Of a DNA stretch of 64,000 bases, positions 49,970-59,058 are shown one piece after another. The number at the start of each line of letters is the position of its first letter. The stretch's first letter is position 1. Source of the stretch: Acidimicrobiaceae bacterium (GTDB lineage Bacteria; Actinomycetota; Acidimicrobiia; Acidimicrobiales; UBA8592); contig JAHECR010000004.1 of assembly GCA_024641655.1 (NCBI GenBank), positions 52,065 to 116,064 of the forward strand, given 5' to 3'. The position numbers were made by a program, and so were the translations under genes. The notes under the pieces were generated by a model. The model saw only the letters and a program-made list of their open reading frames with translations. It was not told the origin of the DNA and searched no databases.

Positions 49970-51235
49970 ATGTCCGACATGATTTCCGTCGAAGAATTCC
50001 GCAGCCAGGCCGCCGCATGGCTCGCCGCGAACCTGGAGCCCGCCGAGGAGGGCGGCGGCCGCCGCATCCGTGGCGTCGATCACTACACCCGCGGCTCGGT
50101 CGTTCCCGAACGAGCGTTGCAGAAGAAGCTGTACGAGGCCGGCTACGCCGGCATCGCGATCGCCAAAGAGTACGGCGGCCAGGGCCTCACCCCTGCGCAC
50201 GAGTCGGCCTTCCTGTCCGAGGCAGCCGACTACCGCATGCCCGATTTCGGTGTGCTGGGCGGCACCACGTTCGGCGTGTGCCTCAACACGATGTTGGTGC
50301 ACGGCACTCCGCAGTTCCTCGCCCGGCACGTCCCACCGATCCTCGCTGGAGACCGGCTCGTCGTGCAGTTCTTCTCCGAGCCCGGCGCGGGATCGGACCT
50401 CGCCGGCGTCACCACCCGCGCCGACCGTGACGGTGACAACTGGGTGCTCAACGGGTCCAAGATCTGGAGCTCCGGCGCGTACTACGCGGACTGGGGCATG
50501 TGTCTGGCCCGCACCGACTGGGACCAGCCCAAGCACCGTGGGCTCACCTGGTTCGCCGTGCCGTGTGACGCCAAGGGTCTCACGATCGAGGAGATCAAGG
50601 AGATCAACGGCGACACCGAGTTCTGCCAGGAGTTCTTCGACGACGTCATGATCGGCGACGAGGACCGCATCGGCGACGTCAACGAGGGTTGGCGGGTCAG
50701 CCAGACCATGCTCGTGTTCGAGCGCGGCGCGGGTCGCCCCTCGGGGGCGTCGGGCCCCATCACACCGGGCGAGCTCGCTCCCGACCTGGTCGCGATGGCG
50801 CACCACCTCGGCCGCACCGACGATCCCGAGGTCCGTCAGCTCATCGCCGAGGCCCACACCAACTACTTCGCGCAGCGGCAGCTGTCGGCCCGCATCGCCG
50901 GCCTGCTCCGGAAGGACCCGGGCAACTCCGGCGTGGCCGCTTACGGCAAGCTGGCCGCAGGCACCTTCGGTCCCCGCCGGGGCAAGATCGGCATGAGGAT
51001 CGGCCGGGCGGGCGCCCTTGCCTGGGACCCGGGCGATCGTGACGGGATGGAAGCCTCGCTCAACTATCTCAACAGCCGGGTGCAGTCGATCGCCGGCGGT
51101 ACGAACGAGGTTCAGCGCAACGGGATCGCCGAGCGTGCGCTCGGGCTGCCGCGCGAGCCCTCGTTCGACCTCCATCGGCCGTTCCGTGAAGTCGTCCGTG
51201 AGTCCGGTGGCGAGTGGAAGCCCCCGACGGCCTAG
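49970..51235 (+). CDS. Acyl-CoA dehydrogenase, large subunit type (rightward cassette)
   Basis: The 421-residue dehydrogenase has all domains: an N-terminal helical part with EYGGQGLTPAHESA, the FAD/substrate loop VQFFSEPGAGSDLAGVTTRA, NGSKIWSSGAYYADWGMCLART in the beta domain, and the C-terminal IAGGTNEVQRNGIAERALGLPREP. ACGAGGAG precedes ATG 49970. It likely oxidises an acyl-CoA supplied by the ligase encoded next, together with the small subunit. Confidence 0.92.
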   Translation: MSDMISVEEFRSQAAAWLAANLEPAEEGGGRRIRGVDHYTRGSVVPERALQKKLYEAGYAGIAIAKEYGGQGLTPAHESAFLSEAADYRMPDFGVLGGTTFGVCLNTMLVHGTPQFLARHVPPILAGDRLVVQFFSEPGAGSDLAGVTTRADRDGDNWVLNGSKIWSSGAYYADWGMCLARTDWDQPKHRGLTWFAVPCDAKGLTIEEIKEINGDTEFCQEFFDDVMIGDEDRIGDVNEGWRVSQTMLVFERGAGRPSGASGPITPGELAPDLVAMAHHLGRTDDPEVRQLIAEAHTNYFAQRQLSARIAGLLRKDPGNSGVAAYGKLAAGTFGPRRGKIGMRIGRAGALAWDPGDRDGMEASLNYLNSRVQSIAGGTNEVQRNGIAERALGLPREPSFDLHRPFREVVRESGGEWKPPTA

Positions 51236-51313
51236 TCGCCGCCCCCGGCCTGACGGCGAGCCGGGCGCGGACGCGACGGCGCGCTCGGTGACCGATCACT
51301 AAGGTCTGGCGCC

Positions 51314-52801
51314 ATGGACCCGCTCGAGACCTTTGCACACCAGCGCGGCGATGAGGCTGCGCTCATCCACGACGACCGGGTGGTGACCTGGCGAGCGTTC
51401 GACGCAAGGGCCAACCAGGTGGCGCGGGCGTTGGCGGCGCGCGGGGTCGGGCCCGGTGACATGGTGGCGGTCGGTCTGAGGAACTCGATCGAGTTCTACG
51501 AGCTGATCGCCGGCGCCGGGCGCCTCGCCGCGACCGTGGTGCCGGTGTCGTTCCGCTTCAAACGCGACGAGATCGAGTACATGGTCGGCGACTGTGGGGC
51601 GAAGGTCGTCGTCGCCGAGCCCGAGAACGGCGCGGAGTACCTTGGCCTCCCCGACACGATCTTCCGTGGGGAGCGTTACGACGACTGGGTCGGCGGGTAC
51701 GACGAGGCGCCGCTGGACGCGGCGCCCGGGGCCGGGTTCGCGGCCCTGCGGTACTACACCTCGGGCACCACCGGCCGTCCGAAGGCGATCGTGCGTAAGG
51801 AGGCGACGTTCGGCGCGCAAGCTGCTGCGGCGGTGATGGGTCAGCGGCTCGGCGTCGTGGGGCAGCCCGGAGAGGTGCACCTGCTGGCCGCGGTCATGTA
51901 CCACACCGCCCCCGGCGCCTATTCGGTGATGGCACTGAACATGGGGCACTCCGTGGTCATCACCGACGGTTTCGACCCCGAGGAGACCCTGGCGTTGATC
52001 GAGCGGCACCGCGTGACGTGGACGCAGATGGCGCCGATCCACCTGGTTCGCGTCATGGCGCTTCCCGAGGAGGTGCGTGCCAGCTACGACGTGTCGTCGA
52101 TGAAGCGGCTCCTGCATGCCGGTGCCCCCTGCCCGGTCGATGTCAAGTGGAAGGCGCTCGAGCTTTTCCCCGAGGGGAGTGTCTACGAGTACTACGCCGC
52201 CACCGAGGGGCTGGCCACCGAATGCCCCGAGGCCGACTGGCGTCGCAAGCCCGGCACCGTGGGCAAGCCGATCGGCGGCATCCGGGTGCGGGTGCTCGAC
52301 GAGAACGGCGACGATGCCGGCCCGAACCAGGTGGGACAGGTCTACATCGACAACGGGAACCGCTTCGAGTACGACGGCGCTCCCGACAAGACCGCCGAGA
52401 CCTGGCGTGGCGACATGTTCTCCGTTGGCGACATGGGCTATCTCGACGACGAGGGCTTCCTGTTCCTCACCGATCGCAAGTCCCACATGATCATCTCGGG
52501 TGGGGCGAACATCTACCCCGCAGAGGTCGAGAACACCTTGTTCGGGCACCCCGCGGTCGCCGACGTGGCCGTGATCGGGGTCCCCGACGACGAGTTCGGC
52601 GAGCAGGTCAAGGCGATCGTGGAGAAGCGCCACGAGGTCACCGAAGCCGAGCTCATCGAGTTCTGCCGGGCCAAGCTGTCGCACTACAAGTGCCCGCGAT
52701 CGGTCGACTTCGTCGAGGCCATGCCCCGCGACCCGAACGGCAAGATCCGCAAGAAGACGCTACGTGACCCGTACTGGGCCGACCGCTCGACGCGCATCTG
52801 A
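51314..52801 (+). CDS. AMP-forming acyl-CoA synthetase (rightward cassette)
   Basis: The 495-residue adenylate-forming enzyme activates a carboxylic acid to its CoA thioester. It shows the phosphate loop RYYTSGTTGRPKAIVRK (about 152-168), motif A5 YEYYAATEG, the hinge region DRKSHMIISGGANIYPAEVE and the catalytic lysine in DPNGKIRKKTL at the C-terminus. ATG 51314 starts 78 bp after the dehydrogenase pair. The ligase at 52851 faces it tail to tail. Confidence 0.93.
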   Translation: MDPLETFAHQRGDEAALIHDDRVVTWRAFDARANQVARALAARGVGPGDMVAVGLRNSIEFYELIAGAGRLAATVVPVSFRFKRDEIEYMVGDCGAKVVVAEPENGAEYLGLPDTIFRGERYDDWVGGYDEAPLDAAPGAGFAALRYYTSGTTGRPKAIVRKEATFGAQAAAAVMGQRLGVVGQPGEVHLLAAVMYHTAPGAYSVMALNMGHSVVITDGFDPEETLALIERHRVTWTQMAPIHLVRVMALPEEVRASYDVSSMKRLLHAGAPCPVDVKWKALELFPEGSVYEYYAATEGLATECPEADWRRKPGTVGKPIGGIRVRVLDENGDDAGPNQVGQVYIDNGNRFEYDGAPDKTAETWRGDMFSVGDMGYLDDEGFLFLTDRKSHMIISGGANIYPAEVENTLFGHPAVADVAVIGVPDDEFGEQVKAIVEKRHEVTEAELIEFCRAKLSHYKCPRSVDFVEAMPRDPNGKIRKKTLRDPYWADRSTRI

Positions 52802-52850
52802 ATCGCCGGACTCCAGCATCGGACCCCGGCCACGACCACGTCGGGGCCGA

Positions 52851-54452
52851 CTACCCCTCGATGAGTCGATCGCGCAGCGTGCGCTTGTCGGGCTTGCCGC
52901 TGGCGAGCCAGGGGAGGTTGTCCTCGTCGGTGACGATCTCGATCCGGGTGGGCACCTTGTAGCTCGACAGCTCGCCACGGGCGCGAGCTTGGATGTCGTC
53001 GATGGTCATCGAGACCCCCGGCATGAACACGATCGCCGCGCAGACCTCTTCGTCCTTGGCGTCGATCTGGCCCTCGAGGGGGGTGCTGAACACGAAACAG
53101 TGCTTGATCTCGGGCCACGCCTCGACCGCGGACTCGACCTCGAGCGGAGACACGTTCGCGCCGCCCGCCTTGATCATCTCGTAGAACCGGCCGACGAAGA
53201 AGACGCGATTGTCCGCCATCGCGACGCGATCGCCGGTGTGGAGCCATCCATCGGAGTCGAAGGTGTCTTCGCGCTCCTTCTTGTAATAGCCCTGCAGGGC
53301 TCCCCAGCCCCGCACGCACAGTTCACCTTCCTCGAGTTCGCCGAGGGTTGCCCCGGTCTCGGGGTCGATGACCTTGCGCTCCGAGCCCGCCCAGTTGCCC
53401 ACGAGCTCGCTCATCGAGCGGTGGCCCTGCAGGCCGCCGGGACCGGTTGGGATCGGCCCGGGCGCCTCGGGGGCGAGCGCCGGAATGAACGACAGGTCGC
53501 GCCCGGCGAAGGACCGGTCACCGCGCATCGCCTGCACCAGGGATGGCCAGCCCGTGATGCTGGTGCACCGTTCGCGTTCGATGAGGTCGAGGCCGGCTTC
53601 GGGTTCGAAGCGTGGCAGGCAGCATTGGGTGGTGCCATGGTTGAGCGACCGGCCCAGGATGAGGGTGCCTCCGATCCAGAAGAACGGAAAGGCGTTGAAG
53701 GCGACGGTGGGCTCGGTCGGCTCGTCGGGGAGCGGGCCGCCGAAACCGGCGATGCGCCCCATGACCGAACCGGTGCTGTTGATGATTGCCCCGTGGCTGT
53801 GCACGACACCCTTGGGCTGGGCGCTCGAGCCCGACGTATAGGTGACCTGCGCGAGATCCGCAGGCGTGACCTCCGCCTCGAGCGCGTCGAAGACGGCGTC
53901 GGGAACTGGGCCGGCGCCATCGGCGCCCACGTCGATGCGCAACGAGGTGGCCCACGCCTTGTCGGTGTCACCCCAGGCCATGACCCGACGCAGGTAGGGC
54001 AGGTCCTCGAAATAGAAGGGGACGTCGGTGGGACGTCCGGCGAGGGCGGGCACCGCCTGCTCGATCAGGTCGGTGACGTCGCGGCCGAACATCGTCGGCG
54101 CGACGAGCAGGGTGTCGACGTCGCCGATGCGGAAGACCGTGCGGAGCTCCGCAGGGCGGTAGGTGCTGGCGAACGGCATGGCCAACGCGCCAATGCGGGC
54201 CACGGCGAGCCAGGCAACCACCCACTCCAGGCTGTAGGTGTCGAAGATGCCGATGCGGCTGCCCTTGCCCAAGCCCGCGGCGACGAGCTCTTTGCCGAGA
54301 CGACGTGACGCTGCTTCGGCCTGGGCGAAGGTCATGCGTGCGTCGGGCATCACGATGAAGTCACGGTCGCCCCACTTGTCGACCGCGGTGCCCAGGGCCG
54401 CGCCGATCGTGGCGGGGTAGGCCAGGTCCGGCTTGACGGGAGGGATGTTCAT
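52851..54452 (-). CDS. AMP-forming acyl-CoA synthetase (leftward cassette)
   Basis: The 533-residue ligase has the phosphate loop VTYTSGSSAQPKGVVHSHGA (about 190-209), the hinge GRFYEMIKAGGANVSPLEVES and the C-terminal lysine in LASGKPDKRTLRDRL. It differs clearly from the other ligase at 51314 in the N-terminal acid-binding half, so the two probably activate different acids. The start overlaps the stop of the upstream dehydrogenase (ATGA). Only 49 bp separate the two converging ligases. Confidence 0.93.
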   Translation of the reverse strand: MNIPPVKPDLAYPATIGAALGTAVDKWGDRDFIVMPDARMTFAQAEAASRRLGKELVAAGLGKGSRIGIFDTYSLEWVVAWLAVARIGALAMPFASTYRPAELRTVFRIGDVDTLLVAPTMFGRDVTDLIEQAVPALAGRPTDVPFYFEDLPYLRRVMAWGDTDKAWATSLRIDVGADGAGPVPDAVFDALEAEVTPADLAQVTYTSGSSAQPKGVVHSHGAIINSTGSVMGRIAGFGGPLPDEPTEPTVAFNAFPFFWIGGTLILGRSLNHGTTQCCLPRFEPEAGLDLIERERCTSITGWPSLVQAMRGDRSFAGRDLSFIPALAPEAPGPIPTGPGGLQGHRSMSELVGNWAGSERKVIDPETGATLGELEEGELCVRGWGALQGYYKKEREDTFDSDGWLHTGDRVAMADNRVFFVGRFYEMIKAGGANVSPLEVESAVEAWPEIKHCFVFSTPLEGQIDAKDEEVCAAIVFMPGVSMTIDDIQARARGELSSYKVPTRIEIVTDEDNLPWLASGKPDKRTLRDRLIEG

Positions 54453-55768
54453 CGCGGTCGGTCTCCGGTCGGCATCGTGTTGTGTTTGACCTCCCTGAAC
54501 GGCACCTTCGTGTCGGTGGCAGGCTCGCGCGGTAGGCCGAGCACCCGCTCGCTGATGATGTTCTTCTGGATCTCGGTGGTGCCCGACAAGATGCTGCCGG
54601 CCTGACGCATCAAGAACCCGAGGCCGCGTGAGCGTGAATCGCGATCGTCGGTCTCCCAGATCGCCGTCGGTGTGCCGCCGATCGCGAATTCGATGTCGTT
54701 GCGACGGATCGCAGCCGAGGAATTGAACAGCTTGAGGAACGACCCTGCGGGAGGAGGAAGCACGCCGAGGCGCATGGCCCGGGCGACACGAGGACCGAGC
54801 TGGGAGTTCACCTTCGCGAGCGTGTGGGCTTCGGCGACGAGCTGACGGGTCCGGGGATCGTCGGCTTTGCCGCGCCGGCGAGCCAGATCCACCAGATTCG
54901 CGGGCGCGGACATGATCCCCTCGCCCTCCTCATCGGGGTTGCGCGGCGGCGTCGGTGGCGCCTGCCAGTACTCCGAGCCGCCACCGACGGAGTTGCGTTC
55001 GTGCACCAGCAGGCGTGACGCGACGGTCCAACCGTCGTTCAAGGTGCCGATCAGGTGATCGGCGGGGATGCGGACGTCGGTGAAGAACTCCTGACAGAAC
55101 CCGGTGCTGCCGTTCGAGAGGCGAAGGGGCTGGACCTCGAGACCAGGGGAGTGGACCGGGACGAGGAACACACTGATGCCGCTGTGTTTGGGTGCATCCC
55201 AGTTCGTCCGGGCAACGCACATGCCGTAGTCGCCGACATCGCCCAGGCTCGTCCAGATCTTGGAACCGTTGATGATCCACTCGTCGCCGTCGCGGTCGGC
55301 GCGAGTCAGCACGCCTGCGAGATCGGAGCCGCCGGTGGGTTCGGAGAGGAACTGGACCCAGATGTTCTCACCGGTCAGGAAGCCCCGGATGTGGCGCTGC
55401 TTCTGCTCCTCGGTACCGAATTCGAGGATCGTGGGGCCGATCATCCCGTAGGTCATGCCGAAGAGCCCAAGCCCGCTCATGTCGTAGCCGCGGCACGCAC
55501 GGTTCCACGCGGCCATGTGCGTCGGGGTGAGCCCCTGCCCGCCGTAGGCCACGGGGTAGCAGAGGCCGGCGAAACCGCCGTCGTAGATGATGGCCTGCAG
55601 CGCTTTGGCTCGCAGGACGTGGTCGCCGGGGTCCTTTCCCTCGGCGACGAGCCGGCGAGTGACCGGATTGTCGCCGCCGGTCGCGCCGATCCTGGGCAGG
55701 TTGGCGGCGATGAACGCTGCGGCCCGGGCCTGGAAGTCCTCGACGGGTTCGATGTCGGTGGTGCTCAT
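54449..55768 (-). CDS. Acyl-CoA dehydrogenase, large subunit type (leftward cassette)
   Basis: The 439-residue dehydrogenase shows AYGGQGLTPTHMAAWNRA, the substrate/FAD loop VQFLSEPTGGSDLAGVLTRA, NGSKIWTSLGDVGDYGMCVART and the C-terminal ILSGTTEIQKNIISERVLGLPREP. It is the counterpart of the large subunit at 49970. CCGAGGAG precedes ATG 55768; the frame remains open upstream through the small-subunit gene but those residues are a shadow. Translation is coupled to the ligase. Confidence 0.92.
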   Translation of the reverse strand: MSTTDIEPVEDFQARAAAFIAANLPRIGATGGDNPVTRRLVAEGKDPGDHVLRAKALQAIIYDGGFAGLCYPVAYGGQGLTPTHMAAWNRACRGYDMSGLGLFGMTYGMIGPTILEFGTEEQKQRHIRGFLTGENIWVQFLSEPTGGSDLAGVLTRADRDGDEWIINGSKIWTSLGDVGDYGMCVARTNWDAPKHSGISVFLVPVHSPGLEVQPLRLSNGSTGFCQEFFTDVRIPADHLIGTLNDGWTVASRLLVHERNSVGGGSEYWQAPPTPPRNPDEEGEGIMSAPANLVDLARRRGKADDPRTRQLVAEAHTLAKVNSQLGPRVARAMRLGVLPPPAGSFLKLFNSSAAIRRNDIEFAIGGTPTAIWETDDRDSRSRGLGFLMRQAGSILSGTTEIQKNIISERVLGLPREPATDTKVPFREVKHNTMPTGDRPR

Positions 55769-55785
55769 GTCGGTCTCCTCGGTGC

Positions 55786-56913
55786 TCACATGCCCAGCAG
55801 GACCGCGAGACGCTCGCGGTGTGCGGTCACGGAGCCGTACATGGGTGCGTTCTGGGCGACGCGGCGCAGATACAGGTGCAGGTCGGCTTCCCAGGTCACC
55901 CCGATGCCGCCGTGGAGCTGCACGCAGTCCTGGATGATCGCCGGGCAGCGATCGGCAATGTAGGAGCTGGCGACGCTGACGAGCTCCGCGGCGTCGTCGG
56001 CCTCCTGCTGCACCGCCTGGGCGCTGGCCGCAGCGGTGGCGTGGCACGCCTCGATCCAGGTTCGGAGGTCGGCGAAGCGGTGCTTGAGGGCTTGGTACGA
56101 ACCGATCGGGCGGCCGAACGCCATGCGATCCTTGGCGTACTCGATGGTGAAGTCGACCACCGCCGTCGTCGCGCCGACCGTCTCCGCGTTCTGGAGCACC
56201 AGCGCAACCTGCAGCTGTCGCTCGACGTCGGCGCCTGCGGCGCCGACGGACCCCAGCACCGCGTCGGCACCTACCGTCGCATTCGCGAAGACCACCCGGC
56301 CGAAGCGGCGGGTCAGGTCGAGCGAGCCCAGCTCGACGACGGTGATGCCGTCGTTCGCTGCCGGTACGAGGAACTGGGTCAGCGCCGAGCCGGTGCGGGC
56401 GGTGACGAGGAACAGGTCGGCCTCGGCCGCGTCCTGCACGAATGTCTTGCTGCCCTCGAGCACCCAGCCGCCATCGCTCGGGGTCGCCGTGAGCTCGATC
56501 AAGGGCGGAACCCAGCCGTCGTCGGCCTCGGCGTAGGCCCAGGTCGCGATCGTCTCACCGGCAACGAGCCCGGGCAGGATCTCGGTGCGCTGGGTGCCAG
56601 TGCCTCGGCGGGCGATGGCATCGGCCACGACGTTGACCGGGACGAACGGACCGGGGGAGACGAGCCGCCCCATCTCCTCGGCCACGAGCGCGAGGTCGAG
56701 GAGCCCCTGTCCGCTGACGCTGCCGCCCCCGTCGGCCTCGGGAACGAGGGCCGCGGTCCAACCGAGCTCGGCGGCCTGGGACCAGTACACACGTTCGAAT
56801 CCGGCCGCAGTGTCGCCCAGGCGGCGGACCTCGGTGAGCGGGCACGTCGCTTCGAGGAAACGGCGGGTGGTGTCGGCGAACAGCGCCTGATCGTCGGTGA
56901 GGTCCAGCTCCAT
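55786..56913 (-). CDS. Acyl-CoA dehydrogenase, small subunit type (leftward cassette)
   Basis: The 375-residue protein begins MELDLTDDQALFADTTRRFLEATCPLTEVR, very like the small subunit at 48824 (MDLDLTDDQELLRETAARF), and contains YAKDRMAFGRPIGSYQALKHRFAD and VQLHGGIGVTWEADLHLYLRR. AGGAG precedes ATG 56913. It heads the leftward cassette small-large-ligase, a mirror image of the rightward cassette. Confidence 0.9.
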   Translation of the reverse strand: MELDLTDDQALFADTTRRFLEATCPLTEVRRLGDTAAGFERVYWSQAAELGWTAALVPEADGGGSVSGQGLLDLALVAEEMGRLVSPGPFVPVNVVADAIARRGTGTQRTEILPGLVAGETIATWAYAEADDGWVPPLIELTATPSDGGWVLEGSKTFVQDAAEADLFLVTARTGSALTQFLVPAANDGITVVELGSLDLTRRFGRVVFANATVGADAVLGSVGAAGADVERQLQVALVLQNAETVGATTAVVDFTIEYAKDRMAFGRPIGSYQALKHRFADLRTWIEACHATAAASAQAVQQEADDAAELVSVASSYIADRCPAIIQDCVQLHGGIGVTWEADLHLYLRRVAQNAPMYGSVTAHRERLAVLLGM

Positions 56914-57065
56914 GGCCGGGTCTCCTGTCTCGGGTCGTCGTGCGGGATCGTCGCGGCCGGACCCGACGCTGTGGTCGGGGCCGCATCTGTGGCGGGCGAC
57001 AGTCTTGCATGTTGCCGCCGGTGATGGCGACGAGCGACGCCCGGAGATGCCCGCTCTCGCGCCGG

Positions 57066-57626
57066 CTACCAGTTCTGGCGGCCCGACAGGGCGAGGAGTC
57101 GGGTCAACGCGTCCGCAGTTGCCGGGGGCGTGACCTCCTGGCCGTACATGCCTGGACGGCGGGCGTTGGGGCCGACCATCGCCATGGCGGTCGTCGCGGC
57201 GCTGATGAGGGCGTCGGGGATCGGTGTCGCGGTGCCGGTCGCCTCGGCGATGTCCCACGTGTGGATCACCAGGTCGCGCATGAGCCCGTCGACGAGTACG
57301 ACCGCGGGGGCTTCGCGCCCGGCGACCACGACCGTGTCGAGTCGCTCGGATGTCACGCACTCCTTGGCCTCGACGGCCGCTGCCGACCACGCCTCGACGA
57401 GATCGCCGTCGACGGCTTCGGCTGCGGTCTCCACGAAGTCCCGCCCGGTAGCCGCGCCCTGGAGCGCCCGCAGGTTCGCGACGCAGTGTGCGAGAACATC
57501 GGACGCAGCCCAGCCTTCACAGGGCGAGGGGCGGTTCCATGCGTCGGCGGCGGTAGCGCCGACACACGAATCGAAGAGGTCGATGGCGGCGGTGAAGTCG
57601 TCCCGACTGGTTGCGGAGAGCGTCAC
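57066..57626 (-). CDS. DinB-like / TIGR03086-type mycothiol-fold metal protein
   Basis: This 186-residue protein is a second, shorter member of the DinB-like/maleylpyruvate isomerase group. Metal ligands are suggested by SDVLAHCVANLRAL (about residue 48) and LVIHTWDIAEATG (about 122), and the front segment NRPSPCEGWAASDVLAH is the family hallmark. The C-terminal lipid-binding-like domain of the 4325 protein is missing. GTG 57626 is preceded by AAGGGGGA. It follows the acyl-CoA dehydrogenase at 57640 by 13 bp and may be cotranscribed with it. Confidence 0.78.
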   Translation of the reverse strand: MTLSATSRDDFTAAIDLFDSCVGATAADAWNRPSPCEGWAASDVLAHCVANLRALQGAATGRDFVETAAEAVDGDLVEAWSAAAVEAKECVTSERLDTVVVAGREAPAVVLVDGLMRDLVIHTWDIAEATGTATPIPDALISAATTAMAMVGPNARRPGMYGQEVTPPATADALTRLLALSGRQNW

Positions 57627-57639
57627 GGGTTCCCCCTTG

Positions 57640-58860
57640 TCAGTTCCGCGGGATCTCGTTCCACGGGCGGTCACGATCGACCATTGGCTCCCGCGGCAGG
57701 CTCAGGACGCGGTCGCCGATGATGTTGCGTTGGATCTGGTCGGTGCCACCGGCAATTGCGGTGCCGGGGCTGCCGACGCAGCCACGCTGGAGGTCGTGGG
57801 TGCCGCGTTGGTTCGGATCCCCCCGCCGGCCGGGAGCGGAGGGCTCGGGCAGGTCGTAGCCGTCCATGAGCATGCCCGCCGGGCCGAGCAGATTCGGAGC
57901 CCACTGGCCGAAGCGACGACCGATCAGCGAGGTCGCGAGCTTGCCCAACGATCCCTCCGGCCCGGTGTTGCCACTCGCCCGGAGTTCCCCGGCGCGCCAC
58001 TGCAGCAGGCGGAGGACCTCGAAATCGATCCAGAACCTCACGAGCTCCTCGCGCAGTGCCTGCGCCGCGGGCGAGGTCTTGTCGTCACGTGCCTGCCAGG
58101 CCTCGACGGCGCGTGCGATCTGGCCGGATCCACGGCCCGGAACGCGGCCGACGTTGTAGCGCTCGAACACCAGCGTGTGCTGCGAGCCGCGCCAGCCGTC
58201 GCCGATGTCGCCGAGGCGCTCCGTGTCGGGGATGCGCACGTCGGTGAGGAACACCTCGTTGAACTCTGCGCCGCCGGACATCTGGCGCAGCGGGCGGACT
58301 TCGACGCCCGGGGCTTCCATGTCGATCACGAACTGGGTGAGACCGGCGTGCTTGACGACGCCGGGATCGGTGCGAGCGAGAAGCAGGCCCCACTTCGCTC
58401 GGTGCGCGCCCGAAGTCCAGACCTTCTGCCCGTTGACGACCCACTCGTCGCCGTCACGCACCGCAAGGGTCGACAGTGACGCCAGGTCGGAACCCGAGCC
58501 GGGCTCGCTGTAGAGCTGGCAACCCATGAGCTCGCCGGTGAACAGCGGTTTGAGGTAGCGCTCCTTCTGGTCCTCGGACCCGTAGGTCAGCACTGTTGCT
58601 GCGCCCTGGCCCGCGGCGATCGCGTTCGTGACCCGCCCGCTGGGAGGTGCGCCGGCCTCACGCAGCCTGGCGTCGACGAGCTCGCCGATCTCGGGGGCGA
58701 GCCCCAGGCCGCCGTATCCCTCGGGGAAGTACACGTACGCCAGCCCTGCGTCGAACTGCGCGCGGAGGAAGTCGAGGGGGTCGGTTGACGCGGGCGGGTG
58801 GTCGCGCAGCAGGATCTCGACGCGCTCGAGAGCCAGCTGTTCTTGCTTTGCGATGTCCAT
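57640..58860 (-). CDS. Acyl-CoA dehydrogenase
   Basis: The 406-residue dehydrogenase has YPEG-like YFPEGYGGLGLAPE, the loop CQLYSEPGSGSDLASLSTLA, NGQKVWTSGAHRAKWGLLLART and the C-terminal segment IAGGTDQIQRNIIGDRVLSLPREP. Before that segment is an unusual Arg/Gly/Pro-rich stretch (PEPSAPGRRGDPNQRGTHD) that looks like a 10-15 residue insertion compared with its relatives. It is not adjacent to a small-subunit gene, so it may be homomeric or pair with a distant partner. Confidence 0.9.
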   Translation of the reverse strand: MDIAKQEQLALERVEILLRDHPPASTDPLDFLRAQFDAGLAYVYFPEGYGGLGLAPEIGELVDARLREAGAPPSGRVTNAIAAGQGAATVLTYGSEDQKERYLKPLFTGELMGCQLYSEPGSGSDLASLSTLAVRDGDEWVVNGQKVWTSGAHRAKWGLLLARTDPGVVKHAGLTQFVIDMEAPGVEVRPLRQMSGGAEFNEVFLTDVRIPDTERLGDIGDGWRGSQHTLVFERYNVGRVPGRGSGQIARAVEAWQARDDKTSPAAQALREELVRFWIDFEVLRLLQWRAGELRASGNTGPEGSLGKLATSLIGRRFGQWAPNLLGPAGMLMDGYDLPEPSAPGRRGDPNQRGTHDLQRGCVGSPGTAIAGGTDQIQRNIIGDRVLSLPREPMVDRDRPWNEIPRN

Positions 58861-59058
58861 GGGCGCAGCCTAGAGGGTGGTCCGCCGACGCGAGAAGCAG
58901 ACTGGGGACACTCGGGTTTCGTGCGTGATCGCGGCCCAGCCCGCCGAACAGCGGCGGTCAGGGCACTAGCGTTGGCCGACGATGACCAATTGCCACCGAA
59001 CCGGTGAGGTGCCCGTGCACACTGGCCGGGCAGCGTCGACGACACGCCGCGTTGCGCC

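Noticed and set aside
52802..52850. Possible terminator between the converging acyl-CoA ligases
   Set aside because: Only a short, imperfect CCCCG/CGGGG pairing can be drawn and there is no T tract, so it does not meet the standard used for the other hairpins.
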